DNA of 64,000 nucleotides, taken from contig JBJKSH010000025.1 in NCBI GenBank assembly GCA_046704255.1, forward strand, positions 1-64,000. Reading direction: 5' to 3'. Within the stretch, counting starts at the first letter, position 1. Each line of letters opens with the position of its first letter. The position numbers were made by a program, and so were the translations under genes. This document shows, piece by piece, positions 1 through 7,925 of the stretch. This DNA comes from FEN-1297 sp046704255 (lineage in GTDB: Bacteria > Bacteroidota > Ignavibacteria > Ignavibacteriales > Ignavibacteriaceae). The notes beneath the pieces were generated by a model, which had not been told where the DNA came from, ran no database searches, and saw nothing but the letters and a program-made list of their open reading frames with translations.

Positions 1-2059
1 CTATATAGGTTTGAACCTTACCTGTCTGCAGTCTTCTAAAAAACAAACCTATAAAGCCGCTTATATAACCCATAAGATTAACAAGTCCGTCAACAACATA
101 ATGATCAAAGGCGCCGCTGAAATTGGAGATTTTTATTGTAACAACAGCGGTCCCGTTTACAATTCCGTCAACTATATGCGAATCGAACCAGGCAAGTGCT
201 TTGCTCAAACCGAAAGTAAATGCAACAAATGAAGCTTCGTATATTTCATCAAAATACCACTTGTTATAAGAGAGTTTGTACAATGGTTTGATTTTATCTG
301 CTAACTTATCCGGATCGAAAGTTTTCCATTGGTAAAAAAGAAATGCAATCAAAACTCCCGAACCTGCAAGCAGCAAAGACAAAATCATAGAAGGAACATG
401 AGCACCTTCCATTGCTTTTGTATACGTTTCCGAATAAACAACCTCTTTATTACTATTTTCAACTACAGGTTGATTTCCTACCGGAGGAGTTACGTCCGAC
501 TTCATAAAATAATAACGGGAGTTTTGCGGAGTATAAATTTCCGGTACTTTAACCCACCTGGAAAGGAACGCACCTTGTTCCGGGTTAAACGGATTAGGCG
601 TATACCAAATAAATATTGATAATGCAGCTAAAACTACCAGCGGCATTGCCATTACAAAACGAGATTCTTTTGCATGATCGTATTTTTCCTGATCCCTTGG
701 CTTGCCGTGGAAAGTTAAAATGACAAGCCTGAACATATACAATGCGGTTAACAATGCAACAAAGAAACCCATGAAAGCAAAGAACCAATTTCCGGTTAAT
801 GAACCGAACGCAAAAGTGCCTGCAAGTATTCCGTCTTTGCTTAAAAATCCGGAAGTTAATGGAATACCCGAAATTGCAAGAGATGCAATTAAAAATGTTG
901 CATAAGTAATAGGCATCTTCTTTCTTAATCCGCCCATCTTTCTTATGTCTTGTTCGTGATGCATATTATGAATAACCGAACCGGAACCTAAGAATAATAA
1001 CGACTTAAAAAACGCATGAGTTACCAAATGAAAAAATGCAAATGCGTATGCGCCTACCCCAAGTGCAAGTACCATATATCCTAATTGGCTGATTGTAGAA
1101 TATGCAAGCACTTTCTTAATATCATTTTGTGTTAATGCTATTGTTGCAGGAATAAATGCCGATAAGGCTCCTATAATTGCGATAAAGAATAAGGCACCTC
1201 CGGACAGGATAGGGAAGACCCTTATTATTAAATATACACCTGCGGCAACCATAGTTGCTGCATGAATTAAGGCGCTAACCGGAGTCGGGCCTTCCATAGC
1301 ATCCGGTAACCAAACATGTAAAGGAAATTGTGCGGATTTTCCTATTGCACCGCAAAATATTAAAATACCCGTTACCGTATACCAAAATTCACTGCCGAAT
1401 GGAATATGACCAAGTCCTATTTGTTGAAATATCTTTGAAAAAGTAAAAGTATGATATGTAAAGAAGAGTATAAGTATGCCGGCAAACATTCCTATATCAC
1501 CAATTCTGTTAACTATAAATGCTTTCTTCCCGGCATCGGATGCAGATTTCTTTTCGAACCAAAATCCGATTAGTAAATAAGAAGACAATCCAACCAGTTC
1601 CCAGAAAACATACATCATTAAAATATTGTGAGTAAAAACTATACCCGTCATGGAAAAGGTAAATAAACCCAGGTAGGCAAAATATCTGTTATATCTTTTA
1701 TCTCCTTCCATATATGCGATGGAAAATATATGCACAAGCATGCTGATTAATGTAACTACAACAATCATTAGTGCCGCAATATTATCTACCATCATTCCAA
1801 GATCGATTGTAAGATGCCCGAACACAGGAAGGTTGCCCCAATCAATCCATGTAACTTCTCCAACTGCGGTTTGATGCGGAAAATAGTTTAACTTTATAAA
1901 TGCAAGAACAACAGCTAAAATAAATGTTAAAATAATAATTGCATTTTCAAAGTTATAAACGTATTTAATTCTTTTTCCAAATAATAAAGTTACAATAAAA
2001 CCGATTATAGGGAGAAAAAGAATTACCTCAGCTAATTGAATGAGAACTGCTTCGTTCAT
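1..2059 (-). CDS. nuoL: NADH-quinone oxidoreductase subunit L (partial, 3' end outside window)
   Basis: This is the distal proton-pumping, antiporter-like membrane subunit of respiratory complex I. Translation from the ATG at 2059 (MNEAVLIQLAEVILFLP) stays open for 686 codons to the window edge, so the stop lies outside. Typical NuoL stretches are visible: YVFWELVGLSSYLLIGFW, LPDAMEGPTPVSALIHAATM with the conserved His and Lys of the antiporter fold, and the TMHEQDIRKMGG-like segment (HHEQDIRKMGG). A hydrophilic insertion occurs around residues 520-550 before the final helices and the long amphipathic helix region. It is the last visible gene of the nuo operon, 6 bp after nuoK. nuoM and nuoN probably follow off the left edge. 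Confidence 0.96.
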   Translation of the reverse strand, partial: MNEAVLIQLAEVILFLPIIGFIVTLLFGKRIKYVYNFENAIIILTFILAVVLAFIKLNYFPHQTAVGEVTWIDWGNLPVFGHLTIDLGMMVDNIAALMIVVVTLISMLVHIFSIAYMEGDKRYNRYFAYLGLFTFSMTGIVFTHNILMMYVFWELVGLSSYLLIGFWFEKKSASDAGKKAFIVNRIGDIGMFAGILILFFTYHTFTFSKIFQQIGLGHIPFGSEFWYTVTGILIFCGAIGKSAQFPLHVWLPDAMEGPTPVSALIHAATMVAAGVYLIIRVFPILSGGALFFIAIIGALSAFIPATIALTQNDIKKVLAYSTISQLGYMVLALGVGAYAFAFFHLVTHAFFKSLLFLGSGSVIHNMHHEQDIRKMGGLRKKMPITYATFLIASLAISGIPLTSGFLSKDGILAGTFAFGSLTGNWFFAFMGFFVALLTALYMFRLVILTFHGKPRDQEKYDHAKESRFVMAMPLVVLAALSIFIWYTPNPFNPEQGAFLSRWVKVPEIYTPQNSRYYFMKSDVTPPVGNQPVVENSNKEVVYSETYTKAMEGAHVPSMILSLLLAGSGVLIAFLFYQWKTFDPDKLADKIKPLYKLSYNKWYFDEIYEASFVAFTFGLSKALAWFDSHIVDGIVNGTAVVTIKISNFSGAFDHYVVDGLVNLMGYISGFIGLFFRRLQTGKVQTYI

Positions 2060-2065
2060 AAAAAT

Positions 2066-2377
2066 CTATTCCTTTAAAGTATCAATTTCATCAACATTAA
2101 CGGTTGAAAAAGTTTTGTAAATATTTAAAACTATTGCCAAAGCAATTGCTGCTTCGGCAGCGGCTAAAATTATAACAAACAAAGCCATAATTTGACCCTG
2201 GTAACCGAAATTACCGTACTTGGCAAATGCTATAAAATTTATATTTGCAGAATTAAGAATAAGTTCAATACCCATTAAAACCATTACGGCATTCTTTCTG
2301 GTAATAATTCCGAATATTCCCAAAGAGAAAAGAATAATACTAACAAAAAGAAAATGATCTAAACCTATATGCATCAT
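2066..2377 (-). CDS. nuoK: NADH-quinone oxidoreductase subunit K
   Basis: This is a small membrane subunit of complex I, homologous to MrpC and ND4L, sitting between the proximal module and the pumping subunits. The 103-residue length is normal for NuoK. Three transmembrane helices are evident. The conserved helix-2 glutamate sits in VLMGIELILNSANINF, and the second conserved acidic position is in the helix with ILAAAEAAIALAIV. It lies between nuoJ (68 bp gap) and nuoL (6 bp gap), in the standard J-K-L order. A second Met follows the first (MMHIGLDHF), so the start could be 3 bp shorter. Confidence 0.95.
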   Translation of the reverse strand: MMHIGLDHFLFVSIILFSLGIFGIITRKNAVMVLMGIELILNSANINFIAFAKYGNFGYQGQIMALFVIILAAAEAAIALAIVLNIYKTFSTVNVDEIDTLKE

Positions 2378-2445
2378 AATTATTTAACTCTTATTCAATT
2401 TTATAATTCCTAGTAACCATTTCCTTTGGAAAGGTTGGTCTAGAC

Positions 2446-2934
2446 TCATTTGCGCGCCATTGAGGCGGCTCCAATAAGTGCAATTAATAATAATATTCCC
2501 AACAGCTCGAATACCACCGCATATTGCTGAAGTAAAAGCATACCGAGACTATGCGTGGTAGATACCGGGATATCGGAATTTACTGTTTTCCAATTTGCAT
2601 TGAGTAAAGATGCTCCAAGTGCACCTGCTAATAATGCAACGCCCACAACAGCCGGCACAAGTTTTACAGTTCCCGATTTTATTTGAACGTTTGTAATTTT
2701 ATTTGTTAACATAACACCGAACAACAGTAATATTAAAATACCTCCTACATAAACTACAAGCTGAACAACTGCAATAAAATCTGCTCCGAGTAAAACGTAA
2801 ATTCCCGCAACTCCGAAAAATGTAAAAAGCAGGTAGTATGCAGAATAAACTATGTTACGTGTGGTTACAACAAAAAATGCGGATATTATTGTAATTGCTG
2901 CAAACAAATAAAATATAATATCGTAAATACTCAT
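2446..2934 (-). CDS. nuoJ: NADH-quinone oxidoreductase subunit J
   Basis: This is a membrane subunit of complex I (ND6 family) of 162 residues with about five hydrophobic helices. The characteristic helix-3 segment reads YYLLFTFFGVAGIYVLLGADF and is followed by QLVVYVGGILILLLFGVML, the conserved NuoJ core. The reading frame stays open upstream into nuoI, but that part is a Lys/Arg/Gln-rich out-of-frame reading of the nuoI tail. The start at 2934 (MSIYDIIFYLF) is therefore chosen; it leaves 7 bp after the nuoI stop. Confidence 0.94.
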   Translation of the reverse strand: MSIYDIIFYLFAAITIISAFFVVTTRNIVYSAYYLLFTFFGVAGIYVLLGADFIAVVQLVVYVGGILILLLFGVMLTNKITNVQIKSGTVKLVPAVVGVALLAGALGASLLNANWKTVNSDIPVSTTHSLGMLLLQQYAVVFELLGILLLIALIGAASMARK

Positions 2935-2941
2935 TATTTCT

Positions 2942-3514
2942 TTATTCCTTAGTTTCACCGGTTTTAGTAGTAGCCGCCTCTTTTTCTTTGGCTGCTTTTG
3001 CGGCTGCCTTTTCTGCTGCTTTCTCAGCTTCAAACTTAATATAGTTTGTTTTTTTCTCTTCCCTCTCTTCGGGAGACAGAGTTACAAAATCATATAAAAG
3101 ATTTCTTCTTTCATACTCAGAAAATTCATACGTGTCGGTCATATAAATACATTCGGTAGGGCACGGGAATACACATAATTGGCAGTAGCAGCATTTAGCA
3201 AAATCTATATCAAATTTGGTTACCCACAGTGCCTTCCTTTTTCCGTTAGAAGTTTTGCCTAAGTCTTCACCCGGTAACCCCTTAACGGTTTCAATTGAAA
3301 TACAGTTTACAGGGCAGGCACGCGCACATTGATCGCATCCGATGCAATCATCCATATTTACATACAGGCGGTTTCTTTCTCTTTCCGGCAATTGTGGTTT
3401 TACATCCGGGTACTGAATTGTAACAGCCGGAACAAAAAGATGTTTGAATGTTACTTTCATTCCTATAAGAATTGTTGCGACTGCAGTCCAGATGTTTTTA
3501 ATGTATTCTCTCAT
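2942..3514 (-). CDS. nuoI: NADH-quinone oxidoreductase subunit I (2x[4Fe-4S] ferredoxin-like)
   Basis: This peripheral-arm subunit carries clusters N6a and N6b, which pass electrons to NuoB. Two ferredoxin motifs are visible: CIGCDQCARACPVNC near residue 57 and CCYCQLCVFPCPTEC near residue 108. The N-terminal amphipathic helix typical of NuoI, which rests on the membrane, precedes them. The C-terminal 25 residues are a low-complexity Lys/Ala/Glu tail not needed for cluster binding. It lies 2 bp downstream of nuoH in the usual H-I-J order. With no NuoE, F or G encoded nearby, this subunit and NuoB may be the only Fe-S relays encoded in the locus. Confidence 0.96.
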   Translation of the reverse strand: MREYIKNIWTAVATILIGMKVTFKHLFVPAVTIQYPDVKPQLPERERNRLYVNMDDCIGCDQCARACPVNCISIETVKGLPGEDLGKTSNGKRKALWVTKFDIDFAKCCYCQLCVFPCPTECIYMTDTYEFSEYERRNLLYDFVTLSPEEREEKKTNYIKFEAEKAAEKAAAKAAKEKEAATTKTGETKE

Positions 3515-3516
3515 AA

Positions 3517-4590
3517 TTAAATCAAAGTTATTAAACCGACAACAATTAAGTTAACAAATGCTAATGGTATTAAATACTTCCAGCATGCCTGCATAAGCTG
3601 GTCAACTCTTAGCCTTGGAAGAGTCCACCTTAACCACATTTGAACAAATACAAAGAAAAGGCCTTTTACAGTAAACCAGAATAATTGTTCAATAGGTATT
3701 AGCCATGCTGCATGTAATAAATTTCCAAGGTAGCCAATGGGAGATTGATAGCCGCCAAAGAATAATACCGTTACAATAGCAGATACGGCAAACATGTTTG
3801 CGTATTCTGCCAAAAAGAACATCGCAAACTTCATTCCCGAATATTCGGTATGGTAGCCTGAAACAAGTTCTGATTCTGCTTCGGGAATATCGAACGGAGT
3901 TCTGTTTACTTCTGCAAGTGTACTTGTATAAATAATGCCGAATTCCAATATCATAAACGGAATTAATAATATTTTTGATAAGCCGAATCCAGGCCCGCCA
4001 AAAATCATCCAGTTCCAAAAGTGCCCTGTTTGCATTTGGCTTAAAGTATTTAAGTTTAAGGTACCTGTAATCATTACAATAGTAATTATTACAAGTACGG
4101 TTGGAATTTCATAACTTATAATTTGAGCAGCGGAACGCATTGCACCGAGTAAAGAATATTTATTATTAGATGCCCAGCCAGCCATAAGAATACCGGCTAC
4201 AACAAAACTGGAAACAGCAATAATAAAAAACACTCCGAGATTTATATTTGAGCCGATGTAAGCACTTGAAAACGGGATGGCGGCAAAAGCCGCATAAGTA
4301 CCCACAAATACAAGAACCGGAGCAAGATTGAACAACGGCTTATCGTTATCGGTAGCAATAATATCTTCCTTTTGTATTAGCTTAAGAATATCTGCTACTG
4401 TCTGCAGCCAGCCGTGTTTGCCGACTCTCATAGGCCCTAAACGATCTTGCATGTGAGCAGAAACTTTGCGCTCGAGCCAAACGGCAAATAAGGCGAAAGG
4501 AAGTATAAAAATAAAGAGAGGTAAAAGGCCCTGTATAATGTCTGCCCAAATATAACTTCCGGTAAGATTGAAGAAAAATTGATATATCAT
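3517..4590 (-). CDS. nuoH: NADH-quinone oxidoreductase subunit H
   Basis: This proximal membrane subunit helps form the quinone chamber (ND1 family). It has 357 residues and about eight helices. The signature EVNRTPFDIPEAESELVSGY around residue 230 is diagnostic, and ERKVSAHMQDRLGPMRVGKHG lies near the N-terminus. The frame is open further upstream, but that is nuoD read in another frame. The ATG at 4590 (MIYQFFFNLTG) is chosen because it gives a 4-bp ATGA overlap with the nuoD stop. Such overlap implies translational coupling of nuoD and nuoH, and shows that nothing (such as nuoEFG) lies between them. Confidence 0.96.
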   Translation of the reverse strand: MIYQFFFNLTGSYIWADIIQGLLPLFIFILPFALFAVWLERKVSAHMQDRLGPMRVGKHGWLQTVADILKLIQKEDIIATDNDKPLFNLAPVLVFVGTYAAFAAIPFSSAYIGSNINLGVFFIIAVSSFVVAGILMAGWASNNKYSLLGAMRSAAQIISYEIPTVLVIITIVMITGTLNLNTLSQMQTGHFWNWMIFGGPGFGLSKILLIPFMILEFGIIYTSTLAEVNRTPFDIPEAESELVSGYHTEYSGMKFAMFFLAEYANMFAVSAIVTVLFFGGYQSPIGYLGNLLHAAWLIPIEQLFWFTVKGLFFVFVQMWLRWTLPRLRVDQLMQACWKYLIPLAFVNLIVVGLITLI

Positions 4591-5738
4591 CTGTCGACCT
4601 CTCCTAAAACTATATCGATACTTCCAAGGATAGCAATTAGGTCTGCTACCATGTGTCCCTTGCATAATTCATTCATAACACCAAGGTTAACAAAGGATGG
4701 TCCCCGAACCTTTACTCTAAACGGATTTAATGTTCCGTCGCTAATAATAAAATAACCCAATTCTCCCCGTGGATTTTCTACCCTGGAATAAATTTGCCCT
4801 ACGGGAGGTTTAACTCTTTTAGGAATTGCAGTAGTAACATCACCTTCCGGTATTTGTTCCAAAGCCTGTTCAATAATTTTTAAGCTTTCTTCCATTTCCA
4901 GAATACGTACGTAGTACCTGTCCCAGCAGTCTCCAACAGTTCCCATAGACCCTTTGCCAACCGGTATATCAAAATCAAATTTATTATAAATAGAATACGT
5001 GTCATCCTTTCTTAAATCCCATTTAACACCGCTTGCTCTTAAATTAGGTCCGGTAATTCCATAGTTAATTGCAGTTTCTGCCGGAAGAATTCCTATATTA
5101 GCGGTTCTATCTATAAATATTTTATTATTGGTTAATAAATCATTAAGCTCTTTTATCTTTGGTCTAAAGTAAGGAACAAATTCCTTTGCCATTCTAATAA
5201 AATCAGGATGCAGATCATGGGAAACGCCGCCAATCCAGATGTAATTATAAAGTAATCTCGCCCCGCAGGTCATTTCAAACAAGCTCAAGATTTTTTCTCT
5301 GTCTCTAAAACAATAAAGGAAAGGTGTAAAAGCTCCAATATCCAAGCCGTAAGTTCCAAGAGCTACAAGGTGGGAAGCAATTCTCTGGAGTTCGCCCATA
5401 ATTACCCTGATATATTCAACTCTTTCCGGTACTTCAATTCCTAACAGCCTTTCTACGGCAACTGCATATCCGAATTCATTATACATAGAAGCCAGATAAT
5501 CCATTCTATCTGTATATGGGATAACCTGCGGGTACGTCATTGCTTCGGCATGTTTTTCAAAACAACGGTGAAGATAACCGATATGTGGTTTAACACTGGT
5601 GATTATTTCACCTTCCAGCTCCAGTTCCAGTCTTAATACACCATGGGTTGAAGGGTGCTGCGGGCCCATATTAAGAACCATTTGTTCAGTTCTTAACCCG
5701 GTGTTTGATTTTGTCTTTGTATTTATTTCAATTGGCAT
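4587..5738 (-). CDS. nuoD: NADH-quinone oxidoreductase subunit D (49 kDa)
   Basis: This quinone-site subunit of complex I is related to the large subunit of [NiFe] hydrogenase. It has 383 residues, a normal length for a stand-alone NuoD. The conserved N-terminal loop MGPQHPSTHGVLRL carries the His that contacts the quinone headgroup. GYLHRCFEKHAEAMTYPQVIPYTDRMDY and the C-terminal VADLIAILGSIDIVLGEVDR are also family hallmarks. It is separate from nuoC, unlike the NuoCD fusion of E. coli. A 172-bp gap with an AT-rich near-heptad spacer separates it from nuoC. Confidence 0.97.
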   Translation of the reverse strand: MPIEINTKTKSNTGLRTEQMVLNMGPQHPSTHGVLRLELELEGEIITSVKPHIGYLHRCFEKHAEAMTYPQVIPYTDRMDYLASMYNEFGYAVAVERLLGIEVPERVEYIRVIMGELQRIASHLVALGTYGLDIGAFTPFLYCFRDREKILSLFEMTCGARLLYNYIWIGGVSHDLHPDFIRMAKEFVPYFRPKIKELNDLLTNNKIFIDRTANIGILPAETAINYGITGPNLRASGVKWDLRKDDTYSIYNKFDFDIPVGKGSMGTVGDCWDRYYVRILEMEESLKIIEQALEQIPEGDVTTAIPKRVKPPVGQIYSRVENPRGELGYFIISDGTLNPFRVKVRGPSFVNLGVMNELCKGHMVADLIAILGSIDIVLGEVDR

Positions 5739-5744
5739 TCAGAA

Positions 5745-5798
5745 AAGTTCCAAGTTAATAAATTCCAGTATTTTAAAATCCAAATTTCAAATTAATTC
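5745..5798. repeat. Degenerate AT-rich heptad-like spacer between nuoC and nuoD
   Basis: The 172-bp gap between nuoC and nuoD contains a low-complexity run in which CCA/TCA trinucleotides recur at roughly 7 or 15 bp (units such as TTCCAAG, ATTCCAG, AAATCCA and AATTTCA). It resembles the clearer heptad spacers near 25023 and 61087 but is less regular. No coding potential is visible. Function is unknown. Confidence 0.35.
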
Positions 5799-5910
5799 TG
5801 ATATTTTAATAATTGCAGAGAATATTTTTTAAGCTCAGCTGATTATTTATATAATTCAATCCTTCTTCAGAAAATTTTTTTCTTTTTGGTTATTGTTTAT
5901 GATTATTTCC

Positions 5911-6441
5911 TCAATAAGGCACCTTCATACCCTGGTAGTATTCAGGGTTTTTATAATCTTTTCTTAATGGATAACCAGCTTCCCAATCGTAAGGCATAAG
6001 AATTCGTCTTAAGTCCGGATGATTTAAAAACTTAATTCCAACCATGTCGTATGCTTCGCGTTCCTGCCAATCTGCATGCCGCCATACACTTGTAACAGAA
6101 TAAACTTCCGGATTTTCTCTTAATGTAGATACCTTAAGTTCGAGTTTGTGTCTATGTTTGGTCGATTCCAGATTATAATATACGCTTAAAGTTCCGCCTT
6201 CAATCTTAGTTCCTCCGTTATCGCCCGGTACTTTATTACCGTTTGCATCATCAACACCGCTTAGAATCATTAGATTATCAAAAGATAATTCTTCATTATC
6301 ATGAAGAAATGAACATACTTTTTCAATTTCCAAAGGTTTTACAGTAATAAAAGATTCAACCGGCTGTTCCTTTATAAATTCAATAATATCATCGCCGAAT
6401 TTTTCTTTTAAAATATTAAAAATTTCTTCTATCGATTTCAT
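5911..6441 (-). CDS. nuoC: NADH-quinone oxidoreductase subunit C (30 kDa)
   Basis: This structural subunit of the complex I connecting module has 176 residues. The family signature is seen at the C-terminus: WQEREAYDMVGIKFLNHPDLRRILMPYDWEAGYPLRKDY. An N-terminal alpha/beta region of about 70 residues precedes it. The insertion around residues 65-85 is rich in Gly, Asp and Asn (ANGNKVPGDNGG). Its ATG overlaps the nuoB stop by 4 bp, indicating coupled translation. It is not fused to nuoD. Confidence 0.95.
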   Translation of the reverse strand: MKSIEEIFNILKEKFGDDIIEFIKEQPVESFITVKPLEIEKVCSFLHDNEELSFDNLMILSGVDDANGNKVPGDNGGTKIEGGTLSVYYNLESTKHRHKLELKVSTLRENPEVYSVTSVWRHADWQEREAYDMVGIKFLNHPDLRRILMPYDWEAGYPLRKDYKNPEYYQGMKVPY

Positions 6442-6929
6442 GCGCTTTTTTTCACCAGAGTTTCGTTTCTTATTTTTTCCTGAAGTTTCAACAGGCCTTC
6501 CAGCAAGGCTTCCGGCCTGGGCGGGCAGCCCGGTACATAAACATCAACGGGAATAACTCTATCAACACCTTTTAAAACATGGTAACCGTGTTCCCAGTAT
6601 GGACCGCCGCAGTTAGAGCAGCTTCCCATTGAAATTACATATTTGGGATCCGGCATTTGCTCGTAAAGACGTTTAATTCTTAATGCCATTTTTAATGTAA
6701 CAGTGCCGGAGATAATTATAACATCCGATTGACGCGGGGAAGGCCTTGGAATAACTCCGAATCTGTCAAAATCATAGTGAGAAGCTGAAGTGGCCATCAT
6801 CTCTATAGCGCAGCAGGCAAGACCAAAACCCATTTGCCAAAGGGAAGAAAGGCGTGCCCAGTTAAGAAGGTCTTCAACTTTTGTAACGACTATGCTGTCT
6901 GTTGTGAATTGCTTATCTAATAATCCCAT
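6438..6929 (-). CDS. nuoB: NADH-quinone oxidoreductase subunit B ([4Fe-4S] N2 subunit)
   Basis: NuoB (PSST) ligates cluster N2, the final electron donor to quinone. The four expected cysteines are visible: the tandem pair in GLACCAIEMM near residue 40, one in SMGSCSNCGGPYW, and one in YVPGCPPRPEALLEG. Its 163 residues are typical. The gene follows nuoA after an 86-bp gap and overlaps nuoC by 4 bp. All residues expected for a working N2 site are present. Confidence 0.97.
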   Translation of the reverse strand: MGLLDKQFTTDSIVVTKVEDLLNWARLSSLWQMGFGLACCAIEMMATSASHYDFDRFGVIPRPSPRQSDVIIISGTVTLKMALRIKRLYEQMPDPKYVISMGSCSNCGGPYWEHGYHVLKGVDRVIPVDVYVPGCPPRPEALLEGLLKLQEKIRNETLVKKSA

Positions 6930-7015
6930 TGTAAAAATGTAAAATTTAATTCTAATTGTTTAATGAAAAGTAATAATAAAAAGGAACTTTTATTATCCGG
7001 GAAAAACTCAACAAG

Positions 7016-7438
7016 TTAAACCTCAACTATTTCTTCCTTTGCAGAAGATACATTTTTTATTTCAGGCGGTACAACTTTTGGCTTAGCCCATTCAAGGTCT
7101 CCTTTTCGCCATTCGTAAGCCATACCCAAACCTAAAAGAATAAGGAAAATTGCACCCACAAGAAATCCGCCAAGGCCAAAGCTCTTATAAACCATAGCCC
7201 AGGGAATTAAAAGTACAATTTCTACATCGAAGATTAAAAAGATGAGGGCTACAACGTAAAAGCGAATATTAAATTTAACCCACGGGGTGCCTACAACATC
7301 TTCACCGCATTCGTAAGTTAATAATTTTTCACGTGTTGGTCTGCTTGGGCGTATAAACTTTGCTGCTATAACTGCAACTACAACAAAGAAAATAGCCACC
7401 AGCATAAAAGCAAAAATTTTTCCAAATTCAGTTAGCAT
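7016..7438 (-). CDS. nuoA: NADH-quinone oxidoreductase subunit A
   Basis: This is the first gene of the nuo operon, encoding a small membrane subunit (ND3 family) of 140 residues with three helices. The conserved loop is seen as KLLTYECGEDVVGTPWVKFNIRFY (Cys in YECG), followed by FLIFDVEIVLLIPWA with the conserved acidic residues of helix 2. The C-terminal 25 residues are a charged extension beyond the usual end. A sigma-70-like promoter lies immediately upstream (7459-7487) and leaves a leader of about 14 nt. Confidence 0.95.
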   Translation of the reverse strand: MLTEFGKIFAFMLVAIFFVVVAVIAAKFIRPSRPTREKLLTYECGEDVVGTPWVKFNIRFYVVALIFLIFDVEIVLLIPWAMVYKSFGLGGFLVGAIFLILLGLGMAYEWRKGDLEWAKPKVVPPEIKNVSSAKEEIVEV

Positions 7439-7458
7439 TTTACCTAATTTTTTCTTGA

Positions 7459-7487
7459 AAATTAAACTATGCTTTCAGCAATGTCAA
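7459..7487 (-). promoter_or_regulatory. Sigma-70-like promoter of the nuo operon
   Basis: Reading the minus strand, TTGACA (7487-7482) is followed by a 17-nt spacer and TAATTT (7464-7459). The -35 hexamer is perfect and the spacing optimal. The predicted start near 7452 leaves a very short leader with AGGT before the nuoA ATG at 7438. Confidence 0.6.
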
Positions 7488-7925
7488 GAAATCTTTTGCT
7501 GTTTTAAAAAGTCATTCTTTAAAAATCGCCTAAACTTAAACAATATATATGCCAAACAAAATTCTTCAATTAACTTTTGGTAAGTAATTTCCAAAAATAT
7601 TATGGGGCATTGCTTTGAGTATATGTTAGTAAGGTGTTGGAATATTTAAATTTACTTCGTAATTCTAATATTCCGATATTCCGGTTATTAGGTATATATA
7701 AAGATACCTTGTCACTCACTATTGAAAATAAATATTTTAATTGAAAGAAAAATTGTCGTCTGTTTTTCAAGAATAAGAATGATATATGAATAAAGCTTCT
7801 CAATTAAGAGAAAATTTGATGACCTAAAATTTTTATTATTTAAAATTATTTATAAAATTTAAGTTTGATTGATTATAACTTCAATAAAAATTATATTTTG
7901 CAGACAATTAATTTACTATGTCTTA
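7488..7925. other. Divergent intergenic region between nuoA and alr
   Basis: No plausible gene is seen here. The region is very AT-rich. It contains the octamer-type repeat at 7639-7685 and a small GGTATATATAAAGATACC hairpin just after it. It should hold the alr promoter, but I see no convincing -35/-10 pair on the plus strand. Confidence 0.5.
7639..7685. repeat. Short octamer tandem repeat with inverted partner
   Basis: ATTCTAAT, ATTCCGAT and ATTCCGGT follow each other at an 8-bp period (7662-7685). The upstream GGAATATT (7639-7646) is complementary to AATATTCC (7667-7674), so the block can fold back on itself. It belongs to the same style as the heptad repeats elsewhere in this window. Confidence 0.4.

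Noticed and set aside
3689..4018. 109-codon minus-strand open frame inside nuoH
   Set aside because: It is an out-of-frame reading of nuoH with no family signal, and nuoH is unmistakable.
4591..4665. Longer N-terminus for nuoH
   Set aside because: The extra residues come from the nuoD coding region in another frame; the ATG at 4590 gives the usual NuoH start and a 4-bp overlap.
7869..7925. TTG start 19 codons upstream for alr
   Set aside because: The extension is not racemase-like and the ATG at 7926 gives the standard MRPTFAEI beginning.
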